64,000 bases of DNA, taken from contig NZ_CP069349.1 of the NCBI RefSeq assembly GCF_021497505.1, positions 1,827,001-1,891,000 on the forward strand, written 5' to 3'. How positions within the stretch are numbered: position 1 is the first letter of the stretch; the number at the start of each line of letters is the position of its first letter. Below, in pieces: positions 27,244 to 38,488 of this stretch. The stretch comes from Turicibacter sp. TJ11. Its GTDB lineage: Bacteria > Bacillota_I > Bacilli_A > MOL361 > Turicibacteraceae. Both the position numbers and the translations under genes were made by a program. The notes beneath the pieces are model-generated. The model saw only the letters and a program-made list of their open reading frames with translations, made no database searches and was not told where the DNA came from.

Positions 27244-27804
27244 CTATTTTTTATAGCTTTTAATAATTCTTTCTGAAAGCTCTAACTTACTAATACGTAA
27301 CTCCATGCTTCGTTTTTGAATGTAACGGTGTGCTTCATCTTCAGTCATCTTTTCGTGTTGTTGTAACGCACGTTTAGCTAAGCGGATTGTTTTTTCATTC
27401 ATTTTTTCTTTTTCTAGTTGATTAACTTTTGACTCAAGCTGACGAACCGTTTGTCCATATTTACTTAAGACATGCAACATCGTTGTTAATACAATGGACT
27501 GAACAGGTTTCTCACAAAATTCAAAATACGGGTCTTGACGATAATAAAACTTCTGATAAGACTTCCCAACTAATAAAACGGCTTGTCGTTCATGAATTAA
27601 CGTCTCCACCAAGGACACGATACTCATGCCTGGTAAATCTTCATCTACAATCACAACTTCGGGTGATAACGCCTTTGACCGCCGAATTAAGTCATATCCA
27701 TCTGTTGATATCCCAACGATTTCATAACCACTATTCATGACTTGAGATCTAATTGATGATACTAACTTATCTGATTGCGACGCAATAATAACACGATCTC
27801 CCAT
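27244..27804 (-). CDS. ANTAR-domain antiterminator with degenerate receiver
   Basis: The 186-residue protein has a receiver-like domain (about 1-105) and a C-terminal ANTAR RNA-binding domain (about 136-181: AKRALQQHEKMTEDEAHRYI). In the receiver the aspartate in IVDEDLPG (Asp54) and Lys99 (CEKPV) remain, but the N-terminal acidic pair is replaced by ASQS, so normal phosphorylation is doubtful. It is encoded directly upstream of glnA, whose leader carries two ANTAR hairpins. Similar proteins in clostridia (NitR-like) control glutamine synthetase. No partner kinase is nearby; the signal may come from glutamine synthetase or a small molecule. Confidence 0.92.
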   Translation of the reverse strand: MGDRVIIASQSDKLVSSIRSQVMNSGYEIVGISTDGYDLIRRSKALSPEVVIVDEDLPGMSIVSLVETLIHERQAVLLVGKSYQKFYYRQDPYFEFCEKPVQSIVLTTMLHVLSKYGQTVRQLESKVNQLEKEKMNEKTIRLAKRALQQHEKMTEDEAHRYIQKRSMELRISKLELSERIIKSYKK

Positions 27805-27994
27805 AAATCCACCCTTTTCTCACCCTACAAACAATTTACATTTTCTCACAGTAAGTTTATTGTTATCTCATATTCTGACAATTAAATCCCATTTCAAAAT
27901 AACTTACTCATCATTATAATGCCGTCAAACACTTTATTTGTCAATATTTCAAACAATCAAAAATGTAAAAAAATAGAAATTTACATTTCATCTC

Positions 27995-28127
27995 CTATAT
28001 ATAAACAGAAATGTATTTTATAATGCTACACCAGTCTTAGTTGGTAAGCCGCTTTAATATTAAGGCATCCTATAGTCCAGCTAAAAGTTTTCCCATATGA
28101 AAAACTTATCTGGACTTATATATATAA
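27995..28127 (-). repeat. Dispersed hairpin-rich repeat, copy 1
   Basis: About 130 bases, also found at 44595-44818. Shared blocks include AACAGAAATGTATTT, CAGTCTTAGTTG, CTTTAATA, GTCCAG, TAAAAGTTTTCC and ATATGAAAAACTTATCTGGA. The ends are similar inverted (TATATATAA..CAGA). Between 28075 and 28115 the GTCCAG and CTGGAC arms with the A/T parts between them form one long hairpin. It lies downstream of pyrE. No coding frame; origin unknown, perhaps a small non-autonomous element. Confidence 0.75.
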
Positions 28128-28158
28128 CAAAAGGAACCGCAAAAAGTCGATTCCTTTT
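28128..28158 (-). terminator. Terminator after pyrE
   Basis: AAAAGGAA (28129-28136) pairs with TTCCTTTT (28151-28158), just downstream of the pyrE stop. Confidence 0.6.
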
Positions 28159-28168
28159 AAGTTTTAGA

Positions 28169-28801
28169 TTATTTTGTTAACCAGCTTTCATCACTTGGAT
28201 TTTGACGCCATGCTGATAATTTTGCAATTGATTCTGGTGAGATTTTTCCGATTTCAGCTGCTACTTCAACTAATGTTTGATAGTTACATAATGAAACATT
28301 TTTGCATGATGCAGCTTCTAAGTTTTTTAATCCTGTTTCTAATTCATAAGAGAAAATTGAAACAATTCCTAATACTTCACATCCTAATTCACGTAAAACT
28401 TCAACTGCTTCAATTGAAGATTTTCCTGTTGAAATTAAATCTTCAACAACAACAACTTTCATTCCTTCTTTAACTAAACCTTCTACTTGGTTTCCACGTC
28501 CATGTTTTTTAGCTGATGAACGAACATATCCCATTGGTAAGTCTAATTGATCAGCCATAATTGCTGCATGAGGAATTCCTGCTGTTGCTGTTCCCATTAA
28601 CATTTCACATTCTGGATAATGTTTTTTAACGATCTCACATAATCCCGCTTCAATATCACGGCGAACTTCTGGATATGATAACGTTAAACGATTATCACAA
28701 TAAATTGGTGATTTAATTCCTGATGTCCATGTAAATGGATTTTCCGGACGTAATAAGACTGCATTGATATTTAATAAATGTTTAGCGATTGTTTGTTTCA
28801 T
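28169..28801 (-). CDS. pyrE: Orotate phosphoribosyltransferase
   Basis: About 210 residues from the ATG at 28801 after AAAGGGAG; the TTG at 28828 is unlikely. The PRPP motif [14 protein letters not shown] and the N-terminal [13 protein letters not shown] are characteristic. It turns orotate and PRPP into OMP, which PyrF then decarboxylates. It is second in the pyrF-pyrE unit. Confidence 0.97.
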   Translation of the reverse strand: MKQTIAKHLLNINAVLLRPENPFTWTSGIKSPIYCDNRLTLSYPEVRRDIEAGLCEIVKKHYPECEMLMGTATAGIPHAAIMADQLDLPMGYVRSSAKKHGRGNQVEGLVKEGMKVVVVEDLISTGKSSIEAVEVLRELGCEVLGIVSIFSYELETGLKNLEAASCKNVSLCNYQTLVEVAAEIGKISPESIAKLSAWRQNPSDESWLTK

Positions 28802-28833
28802 AACGATTCTCCCTTTATATATAATCAAATTTT

Positions 28834-29538
28834 TTATCCTAAAAATTGCTTGTTAATTAATCGATAAGTTTCAACTGGATTTGGTGATTTTGTAATTGAA
28901 CGTCCAACAACAATATAATCTGATCCTAATTCACGCGCCTTTTCTGGTGTGACGACACGTTTTTGATCATCCGTACTGTCGCTTGCCTGACGAATTCCAG
29001 GTGTACATGTGACAAAATCTAATCCTAATTTTTCATGAATTTCTTTTGTTTCTAATGCTGAACAGACAATTCCGTCTAACCCAGCTTCTTTTGTTAACTG
29101 TGCATATTTTAAAACTGTGTTTGGCAATGTTTCATGAATTAAAATTTGCTCTTTCATGATTTCTTCTGTTGTTGAAGTTAATTGAGTCACGGCAATACAT
29201 AATGGACGTTGTTTACCTTCTGGCGTTCCTTCAATTAACCCTTCCATCGCCGCTTTCATCATTGGTACCGTTCCTGCTGCGTGAACATTTACCATATCCA
29301 CCCCTAAGCGCGCTAAGTTTTTCATCGCACTTTTTACTGTATTTGGAATGTCATGCAATTTTAAATCTAAGAAAATTTTATGATTTTTTTCTTTTAAATA
29401 ATTAATAATTTGAGGACCTTCGGCATAAAACAGCTCCATCCCAACTTTAACATATAACGATTCTTCAAATTGATCGATAAATGCTTTTGTCTCTTCAAAG
29501 TTTTTAAAATCTAACGCGATGATTACTGCCTTATTCAT
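28834..29538 (-). CDS. pyrF: Orotidine-5'-phosphate decarboxylase
   Basis: The 234-residue barrel enzyme shows ALDFKN at the start, the catalytic Lys/Asp set in [13 protein letters not shown] and the phosphate-binding end YIVVGRSIT. It makes UMP from OMP. It has its own promoter and PyrR-type attenuator (29645-29805), so pyrFE is a separately controlled unit even though it follows pyrD. Confidence 0.98.
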   Translation of the reverse strand: MNKAVIIALDFKNFEETKAFIDQFEESLYVKVGMELFYAEGPQIINYLKEKNHKIFLDLKLHDIPNTVKSAMKNLARLGVDMVNVHAAGTVPMMKAAMEGLIEGTPEGKQRPLCIAVTQLTSTTEEIMKEQILIHETLPNTVLKYAQLTKEAGLDGIVCSALETKEIHEKLGLDFVTCTPGIRQASDSTDDQKRVVTPEKARELGSDYIVVGRSITKSPNPVETYRLINKQFLG

Positions 29539-29644
29539 ATCAAAATTCCTCCTTAATCATTGCTTTAATTCTAGTAACCTCATCTGATGTTTATAAAATT
29601 CGAAAGAGTACTAATATCTAAGCGTAGCTTTCAGCCTCTTATAC

Positions 29645-29776
29645 AAAAAAATCCTCTTTTAGCCCGATCGTATGCTAAAAGAGGATACACGAATTCCATA
29701 AAACAGATAGGAAATATTTTTAATATAAACGTGTTCTTCTCAGCCTCACGGGACCGAATTAAAGCTTTCTCAAGTA
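29645..29776 (-). promoter_or_regulatory. PyrR-type attenuator upstream of pyrFE
   Basis: On the minus strand the PyrR recognition loop GGTCCCGTGAGGCTGAGAAG lies at about 29754-29735. A terminator follows: ATCCTCTTTTAGC and GCTAAAAGAGGAT (29686-29674 with 29663-29651) then seven Ts. The same element, with different linker, precedes uraA. UMP-bound PyrR would favour the terminator. Confidence 0.9.
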
Positions 29777-29805
29777 ATTATAGAAGATACCCTATTTTTT
29801 GTCAA
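29777..29805 (-). promoter_or_regulatory. pyrFE promoter, consensus
   Basis: TTGACA (29805-29800), 17 bases, TATAAT (29782-29777) on the minus strand; a fully consensus sigma-A promoter directly before the attenuator. Confidence 0.9.
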
Positions 29806-29901
29806 CTATTCAAATTAGTTAATTCAAAAATTATCCATACTCAACATAACTTGTAAAAGCAAAAGAGGATTAGAGCAATTTCTCCCTCTCTTTTGATTGA
29901 T

Positions 29902-31583
<1,682 letters not shown>

Positions 31584-31732
31584 GAATGATCCCCTTCCTC
31601 CAACTAAACTTCTATGACTGAAACGATCACTTATTGAAGATGACATCACTTAGGATGTCACCTTTATAAATGAGTGGCTAAACTTGATTAACTAAAATAC
31701 TAGCTATGATACGATAGCTTTTTATTCATTAC

Positions 31733-34700
31733 TTAAATTGAAGCATCAATCGCAAAGCTCATCGATTCTAATACTTTATAAACGGCACGAGCTGTATCTA
31801 ATGATGTTAAACATGGAATATTATTTTCAACGGCCTCACGACGAATTAAGAATCCGTCTGTAATGCGATCTTTTTTACTTACTGAGAACGTGTTAATGAC
31901 AAATTGAACTTGTTGTCCACGAATAACATCTAAAACGGTACGTCCTTCTTCTCCAATTTTAGCGATTGGAACAGCGTAAATTCCATGTTCATGTAATAGT
32001 TTGCATGTTCCTTCTGTTGAAATTAACTCATATCCAATTTCAGTGAATTGACGAGCTAATTCCACTGCCTCTTCTTTATCTTTATTTCCAATGGTGAATA
32101 AGATACGTCCATGAGTTGGCATCTTCATTCCTGCGGCAACTAATGCTTTGTATAATGCCTTTTCAAGTGTACGATCTTTCCCAATTGCCTCTCCCGTTGA
32201 CTTCATTTCTGGCCCTAAAGAAATATCAACTTTACGTAATTTAGAGAATGAGAACACTGGTGCTTTCACATAGACTCCTTCAGAATGTGGATGATAACCT
32301 GTTTCATATCCTTGAGCAACTAATGACTGTCCTAAGATCGCTTTTGTTGCGATGTTCGCCATTGGTACATTTGTAATTTTACTTAAGAATGGAACCGTAC
32401 GCGATGAACGTGGGTTAACTTCTAATACGTAAACATCTTCTTCTTTCGTCACAACAAATTGAATATTTAAAAGTCCAACAATCGTTAAACCACGAGCGAT
32501 ACGTGTTGTATAGTCAATTAATTTATCCATCACTTCTTTTGATAATGTTTGAGGTGGATAAACAGCCATTGAATCTCCTGAGTGAACACCCGCACGTTCA
32601 ATGTGTTCCATAATTCCAGGAATGTAGACATTCTCACCATCTGAAATCGCATCAACCTCTACCTCTTTACCTGTTAAGTAACGGTCGATTAAGATTGGGT
32701 TTTCTCCGTTTTCTTTTAATGCTTCTTTCATGTAGCGTTCAATCTCAGCATCGTTATCGATAATCTCCATCGCACGTCCACCTAATACGTATGAAGGGCG
32801 TAATAATACTGGATATCCAATGCGATTAGCAATTTCTTTTGCGCCTTCAACTGATTGGCACGTTGCTCCTAATGGTTGAGGAATTTCTAAATCTTTTAAT
32901 AATTTTTCAAATTGATCACGATCTTCTGCACGATCAATATTTTCTAACGATGTTCCTAAAATTTTAATTCCACGCTCTTGTAACTTAGATGCTAAGTTAA
33001 TCGCTGTTTGTCCCCCAAACTGAACAATAACACCTTCTGGTTGTTCTAAGTCAATGACATGCATAACATCTTCAATCGTTAATGGTTCAAAGTATAATTT
33101 ATCTGAAATTGAGAAGTCTGTAGACACTGTTTCTGGATTATTGTTAATAATAATTGCTTCATATCCTGCTTGCTGGATGGCCATCACACAGTGTACAGTC
33201 GCATAATCAAACTCAACCCCTTGTCCAATACGAATTGGTCCCGATCCTAATACAACAACACTTGGTTTATCTGTACGTTTTGATTCATTGTATGTTTCAT
33301 ACGTTCCATAGTAATAAGGTGTTTTTGATTCAAATTCAGCACTACATGTATCTACCATTTTGTAAACAGGAACTAAAGATCTTTCTTTTCGGAAGTTATA
33401 AACTTCTAATTCAGTCGTGTTCCAATATTTTGCGATCGTAATATCTGCAAATCCCATACGTTTAGCTTGTCCTAAAATATCTAGGTTCCATGGGTTTTCT
33501 TTAATTACTGATTCAAAATCAATAATTCCTTTTAGTTTTGTTAAGAAGAATAAATCAATTTTTGTGACTTCATGAATTTCTTCAATGGATGTATTTCGAC
33601 GAATTAATTCACTGATCACGAATAAACGCTCATCATCTGCATATTTTGTTCGTTTCCATAACACCTCTTCTGACTCATCTTTTAATGACTCTAACTCCAC
33701 ATGATAAACTTTCGTTTCTAATGAGCGAACAGCTTTTAATAATGACTCTTCAAAATTACGTCCAATGGCCATAACCTCTCCTGTTGCTTTCATTTGTGTT
33801 CCTAAACGACGATTGGCTGAGTTAAATTTATCAAACGGCCAGCGAGGAATTTTAGCAACCACATAATCTAAAGCGGGTTCAAAGCATGCATAAGATACCC
33901 CTGTTACTGGGTTAATAATTTCATCTAACGTTAAACCAACAGCAATTTTAGCTGCAATCTTAGCAATTGGGTATCCAGTTGCCTTCGATGCTAATGCTGA
34001 TGAACGAGAAACACGAGGATTAACCTCAATCACATAATAGTTAAAGCTATTTGGATCTAACGCTAACTGAACGTTACATCCTCCTTCAATTCCTAATGCA
34101 CGGATAATCGTTAACGACACATCACGAAGCATATGATACTCACGATCAGCGAGTGTTTGTGATGGAGCAACAACGATTGAGTCTCCTGTATGAATTCCAA
34201 CTGGGTCAAAGTTTTCCATATTACAAACAACAATCGCATTATCATTAGCATCACGCATTACTTCGTATTCAATCTCTTTGTAACCTGCAATTGATTTTTC
34301 AATTAAACATTGTGTTACTGGTGATAAGTTTAATCCATTTTCAACAGTTGTACGAAGCGTCGCTTCATCATCAACAATTCCCCCACCAGTTCCTCCTAAC
34401 GTGTATGCAGGGCGAACAATGATTGGATAACCAATTTCATTCGCAAAGTTAACTGCCTCTTCAACCGTATTAACAATTGTTGATTCTGGAATTGGTTGAT
34501 TTAATTCAAACATTAACTCACGGAACATATCACGATCTTCTGCTTTTTTAATCGCTGCTAAATCAGTTCCTAAAATCTCAACTCCACATTCTCTTAAGAT
34601 GCCATCTTCAGCTAACTCAACAACTAAGTTTAAACCCGTTTGTCCTCCAAGTGATGGTAATACCGCATCTGGACGTTCTTTACGAATAATTTTACTTAAG

Positions 34701-34918
34701 AATTCTTTCGTTAAAGGTTCCATGTAAACTTTATCTGCAATTTCTGTATCTGTCATAATCGTTGCTGGGTTTGAGTTAACTAAGATAACTTCATATCCTT
34801 CTTCTTTTAATGACTGACAAGCTTGCGTTCCAGCATAATCAAACTCCGCTGCTTGCCCAATGATAATTGGACCTGAACCAATAACTAGAATACGATTAAT
34901 ATCTGAGCGTTTTGGCAT
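31733..34918 (-). CDS. carB: Carbamoyl phosphate synthase, large subunit
   Basis: At 1061 residues this has the expected two ATP-grasp halves ([19 protein letters not shown] near the start, [18 protein letters not shown] near 557) and the C-terminal allosteric domain ([13 protein letters not shown] onward) where UMP and ornithine act in other enzymes. With CarA it makes carbamoyl phosphate from glutamine, bicarbonate and ATP. It lies 122 bases after carA, within the pyr operon, so it serves pyrimidine synthesis. Confidence 0.98.
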   Translation of the reverse strand: MPKRSDINRILVIGSGPIIIGQAAEFDYAGTQACQSLKEEGYEVILVNSNPATIMTDTEIADKVYMEPLTKEFLSKIIRKERPDAVLPSLGGQTGLNLVVELAEDGILRECGVEILGTDLAAIKKAEDRDMFRELMFELNQPIPESTIVNTVEEAVNFANEIGYPIIVRPAYTLGGTGGGIVDDEATLRTTVENGLNLSPVTQCLIEKSIAGYKEIEYEVMRDANDNAIVVCNMENFDPVGIHTGDSIVVAPSQTLADREYHMLRDVSLTIIRALGIEGGCNVQLALDPNSFNYYVIEVNPRVSRSSALASKATGYPIAKIAAKIAVGLTLDEIINPVTGVSYACFEPALDYVVAKIPRWPFDKFNSANRRLGTQMKATGEVMAIGRNFEESLLKAVRSLETKVYHVELESLKDESEEVLWKRTKYADDERLFVISELIRRNTSIEEIHEVTKIDLFFLTKLKGIIDFESVIKENPWNLDILGQAKRMGFADITIAKYWNTTELEVYNFRKERSLVPVYKMVDTCSAEFESKTPYYYGTYETYNESKRTDKPSVVVLGSGPIRIGQGVEFDYATVHCVMAIQQAGYEAIIINNNPETVSTDFSISDKLYFEPLTIEDVMHVIDLEQPEGVIVQFGGQTAINLASKLQERGIKILGTSLENIDRAEDRDQFEKLLKDLEIPQPLGATCQSVEGAKEIANRIGYPVLLRPSYVLGGRAMEIIDNDAEIERYMKEALKENGENPILIDRYLTGKEVEVDAISDGENVYIPGIMEHIERAGVHSGDSMAVYPPQTLSKEVMDKLIDYTTRIARGLTIVGLLNIQFVVTKEEDVYVLEVNPRSSRTVPFLSKITNVPMANIATKAILGQSLVAQGYETGYHPHSEGVYVKAPVFSFSKLRKVDISLGPEMKSTGEAIGKDRTLEKALYKALVAAGMKMPTHGRILFTIGNKDKEEAVELARQFTEIGYELISTEGTCKLLHEHGIYAVPIAKIGEEGRTVLDVIRGQQVQFVINTFSVSKKDRITDGFLIRREAVENNIPCLTSLDTARAVYKVLESMSFAIDASI

Positions 34919-35040
34919 ATGTAATTCCTCCTAAGTTCTCTCTTTACAATTGATAAATCATCAATCTTTGACTCTATTTTAAAGTTAAGCTGTTAATCTC
35001 CTATAAAATCGATGATGAGAAGTCACTTTCTCTAACAATC

Positions 35041-36105
35041 TTATTTTAAGTTTTCGATAAAACGATCGAATAAATAGCTCGCATCGTCTGGTCCTGGTGA
35101 TGCTTCTGGATGATATTGAACTGTAAAAGCTTTGTATTCTTTATGTTTTAATCCTTCAACCGTATTGTCATTTAGTGCCACATGTGTCACTTCAAGTGGT
35201 GTATGCTCGATCGATTCACGGCACACTTCATAACCATGGTTTTGAGAGGTAATATGAACCTTATTTGTTTCTAAATCTTTAACTGGGTGATTACATCCTC
35301 GGTGTCCAAATTTCATTTTCTTTGTATCTGCACCATTTGCTAAAGCGAATAACTGATGTCCTAAACAAATTCCCATTAATGGATATTTAGCTTGAATTTC
35401 ACGAATCATTGGTAAAGCTTCAACAACATCTTTTGGATCCCCTGGTCCGTTACTTAACACAACTCCATCTGGATTTAATTGTTCAATCTGCTGTGCTGTT
35501 GTATCAAATGGAACAACAATCACTTCACATCCACGAGCTGTTAAGTCACGAATAATTCCTTTTTTAACCCCAAAATCAACTAAAACAACTCGATGTCCAC
35601 TACCTGGTGCGGTATAAACCATTTTTGTTGAAACATGTTCAACATGACGATTTAACACAGGTGTTTCTTTTAATTTCGCTAACACTTCTTCATCACTCAT
35701 GTTAATATCTGCAATCATTCCACGAATGGCCCCATGCTCACGAATTTTAATCGTTAATGCTCGTGTATCTACATTACATAACCCAGGTACCTTTTTTTCA
35801 GCTAATAGCTGACTTAACGTTTTAGATGAGCGCCAGTTTGATGGTACTTCACAATATTCCTTAACAATTAACGCCGATGCTGATGGTGAGAATGATTCGA
35901 AATCAGAATCGTTAATTCCATAGTTCCCAATTAAAGGATATGTCATTGTTACCATTTGTCCAAAGTAGGATGGGTCCGATAAAATTTCTTGATATCCTGT
36001 CATCCCCGTATTGAATACGACTTCTCCAATCATTGAATCTAAGCACCCAAATGCCGTTCCTAAAAATACTGTTCCATCTTCTAATACAAGCTTACGATTG
36101 TACAT
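35041..36105 (-). CDS. carA: Carbamoyl phosphate synthase, small subunit
   Basis: About 354 residues with the class I glutaminase triad: Cys in GICLGHQLFAL, and His/Glu in VQYHPEASPGP. The start ATG at 36105 follows GGAGGG. It releases ammonia from glutamine for CarB. Confidence 0.98.
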   Translation of the reverse strand: MYNRKLVLEDGTVFLGTAFGCLDSMIGEVVFNTGMTGYQEILSDPSYFGQMVTMTYPLIGNYGINDSDFESFSPSASALIVKEYCEVPSNWRSSKTLSQLLAEKKVPGLCNVDTRALTIKIREHGAIRGMIADINMSDEEVLAKLKETPVLNRHVEHVSTKMVYTAPGSGHRVVLVDFGVKKGIIRDLTARGCEVIVVPFDTTAQQIEQLNPDGVVLSNGPGDPKDVVEALPMIREIQAKYPLMGICLGHQLFALANGADTKKMKFGHRGCNHPVKDLETNKVHITSQNHGYEVCRESIEHTPLEVTHVALNDNTVEGLKHKEYKAFTVQYHPEASPGPDDASYLFDRFIENLK

Positions 36106-36120
36106 CACTTAACCCTCCTG

Positions 36121-37401
36121 TTAATTCATCTGTTCATCTTTATAAACTATTTTTCCACCAACTACTGTCATCACTGGCCATCCCGCTACATGATAACCAT
36201 TAAACGGTGTATTTTTACCTTTTGATAAAAATTTTGATGAATCGATTTCCATCTCTTTATCTAAATCAATGATTGTCAGATCAGCTGCTGCTCCCATTTC
36301 TAATTTTCCGTATGGTAAATCAAAGATAGTTGCAGCTTTTGTACTCATGCAATCAATTAATTGCTTAAGTGTCATTTGCCCTGTTTTAACAAACGTTGTA
36401 TACATTAATGGAAATGCTGTCTCTAATCCGACAATTCCAAATGGTGCTGTTTCAATTCCCCATGCTTTCTCATCCTCATGATGTGGCGCATGATCGGTTG
36501 CAATGACATCGATCGTTCCATCTAGTAATCCTTCAACACATGCCATGCGATCGGCATCAGAACGAAGCGGTGGATTCATTTTGAAATTGGTGTCATCATC
36601 CACAATATCCATATCACAAAGAATTAAATGATGGGGTGAAACTTCGGCTGTCACATGAATCCCTTGTTCCTTGGCAAATCTCACGAGTTCAACACTTTCT
36701 TTCGTACTAATATGGCAAATATGATAGTGAACACCAGTTGCCTGTGCAAGCATAATATCACGTGCAATTTGTGCTGATTCACTTACGGATAAAATACCGC
36801 GATGACCATTTGCTTTCGCATACTCTCCTTCATGTAAGTAGCCACCGAATAACAAACTATCGTCTTCGCAATGAGCAACAATCGGCTTATTGACTGCTTT
36901 CGCTCGCTTCATCGCTTGATACATCACACCCGCTTCTTGAATTCCACGACCATCATCTGAAAATCCTAAGATTCCTCGTTTTGATAAAGCTTCAACATCA
37001 ACAATTTCCTCACCTCGTTCTCCGATGGTGATCGCTGCATACGGAAACACACGAACTTGTGCATTTTTTTCTAATAACGCTTCAATATAACTCACATGTT
37101 CGATTGAATCTGGAACCGGAATGGTATTTGCCATAGCCGCAATCGTTGTATATCCACCACGCGCGGCTGCTTTTGTTCCTGTTTCAATCGTTTCTTTTCG
37201 TTCATAACCTGGTTCTCTTAAGTGAACATGAACATCAATCAATCCTGGTGAAACTAACTTTCCTGCTAAGTCATACACATACGCCTCAGAATTTTCAATG
37301 CACTCGCTCATTTCAACAATAATCCCGTCTTGAATCAATAAATCAATGTTTATTAATTCATTATTCTCATTTACTTTTCGCCCATTTTTTAAAAGAATCA
37401 C
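36121..37401 (-). CDS. pyrC: Dihydroorotase
   Basis: The 426-residue type I dihydroorotase has the zinc motif DVHVHLREPG, a second-metal region with PIVAHCEDDSL, and catalytic DHAPHHEDEK. It closes carbamoyl aspartate to dihydroorotate. It lies between pyrB and carA. Confidence 0.97.
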   Translation of the reverse strand: MILLKNGRKVNENNELINIDLLIQDGIIVEMSECIENSEAYVYDLAGKLVSPGLIDVHVHLREPGYERKETIETGTKAAARGGYTTIAAMANTIPVPDSIEHVSYIEALLEKNAQVRVFPYAAITIGERGEEIVDVEALSKRGILGFSDDGRGIQEAGVMYQAMKRAKAVNKPIVAHCEDDSLLFGGYLHEGEYAKANGHRGILSVSESAQIARDIMLAQATGVHYHICHISTKESVELVRFAKEQGIHVTAEVSPHHLILCDMDIVDDDTNFKMNPPLRSDADRMACVEGLLDGTIDVIATDHAPHHEDEKAWGIETAPFGIVGLETAFPLMYTTFVKTGQMTLKQLIDCMSTKAATIFDLPYGKLEMGAAADLTIIDLDKEMEIDSSKFLSKGKNTPFNGYHVAGWPVMTVVGGKIVYKDEQMN

Positions 37402-37498
37402 TTCATTCCCTCCCTATTTCATAAGGTTTTCTTCTCATCTATTGATAATCTTTAACTTCACTATCATTAAGAGTTTCACTTCTATTGTTTCGTATTTC

Positions 37499-38377
37499 TT
37501 ACCCTAAAGAACCAACTAAGACTGACATTCGAACAAAAACACCATTACTCATTTGTTTAAAGATACGGCTACGCTCACATTCCACCACATCATCAGCGAT
37601 TTCTACCCCTCGATTAAATGGTGCTGGATGCATAATGATAGCCCCGTCTTTCATTCTCTTTTCACGCTCAGTCGTTAACCCATATTGTTGATGATACTCT
37701 TCTTTCGTTAACTCCATTCCTCCATCATGGCGTTCGTGTTGAACTCGAAGTAACATGATAATATCCATCTCTTCTAACACATCATCTAAGTTCTCCCACT
37801 CATATCCTTCTTCTTGAAATTGATCGGGGGCTACTAAGTGAACTTCCATTCCTAATCGCGTCATGACTTCGATATTCGTATGTGCCACACGTGAGTGTGC
37901 AATATCCCCAACGATTGCAATTTTTAATCCTTCAAATGTTCCATACTCTTGATAGATTGTTAATAAATCAAGTAATGATTGAGTGGGATGATTTCCACTT
38001 CCATCTCCTCCGTTGAAGATTGGGATATTTAAATGAGGAATTAACTCTTCAAAGTAATTATTTTGTGGATGACGAATGACCACTCCATCGACTCCAATTG
38101 CTTCAAATGTTTTAACGGTATCATATAATGTTTCACCTTTTTGAACACTTGATGTCTCAGCCGTAAAATCCATTGTTTTTAACCCTAATTTTTGTTCTGC
38201 CATCATAAATGAATACTGTGTACGTGTGCTTGGCTCAAAAAACAAATTAGCTATGACTTTTCCTTTAAGTTGAGGACAAGCTTCCCCCATGGCATAACGA
38301 TTTGCACGTTCTAAAATGTTCATAATTTCTTCAACTGTGAAATCTGATAATCGTGTTAAATGTTTAATCGCAGTCAT
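37499..38377 (-). CDS. pyrB: Aspartate carbamoyltransferase
   Basis: About 292 residues; ATG 38377 is preferred because GGGTG lies six bases before it. Carbamoyl-phosphate site FEPSTRTQYSF, HPQNNYFEE-type aspartate region and LLRVQHERH are characteristic. No regulatory pyrI is present, as in other Firmicutes. It leads pyrB-pyrC-carA-carB-pyrK-pyrD. The short leader shows no PyrR site; a TATAAT on the minus strand near 38417 may be its -10. Confidence 0.97.
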   Translation of the reverse strand: MTAIKHLTRLSDFTVEEIMNILERANRYAMGEACPQLKGKVIANLFFEPSTRTQYSFMMAEQKLGLKTMDFTAETSSVQKGETLYDTVKTFEAIGVDGVVIRHPQNNYFEELIPHLNIPIFNGGDGSGNHPTQSLLDLLTIYQEYGTFEGLKIAIVGDIAHSRVAHTNIEVMTRLGMEVHLVAPDQFQEEGYEWENLDDVLEEMDIIMLLRVQHERHDGGMELTKEEYHQQYGLTTEREKRMKDGAIIMHPAPFNRGVEIADDVVECERSRIFKQMSNGVFVRMSVLVGSLG

Positions 38378-38452
38378 TTTCATCACCCTTTTTCTGTATA
38401 AAATAACAATTATTTTCCTATTATAACATTTTTTTCATAAAATTTACTTATA

Positions 38453-38480
38453 AAAAAAATCAGCAAACAAGCTGACTTTT
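38453..38480 (-). terminator. Terminator after uraA
   Basis: On the minus strand GTCAGC-TTGTTT-GCTGAT with a wobble, then eight Ts. It separates uraA from pyrB. Confidence 0.75.
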
Positions 38481-38488
38481 CTAAATGG

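Noticed and set aside
29857-29900. Possible terminator after pyrD (CAAAAGAG..CTCTTTTG)
   Set aside because: Large loop and weak T run; pairing is suggestive only, so it is not listed as a feature.
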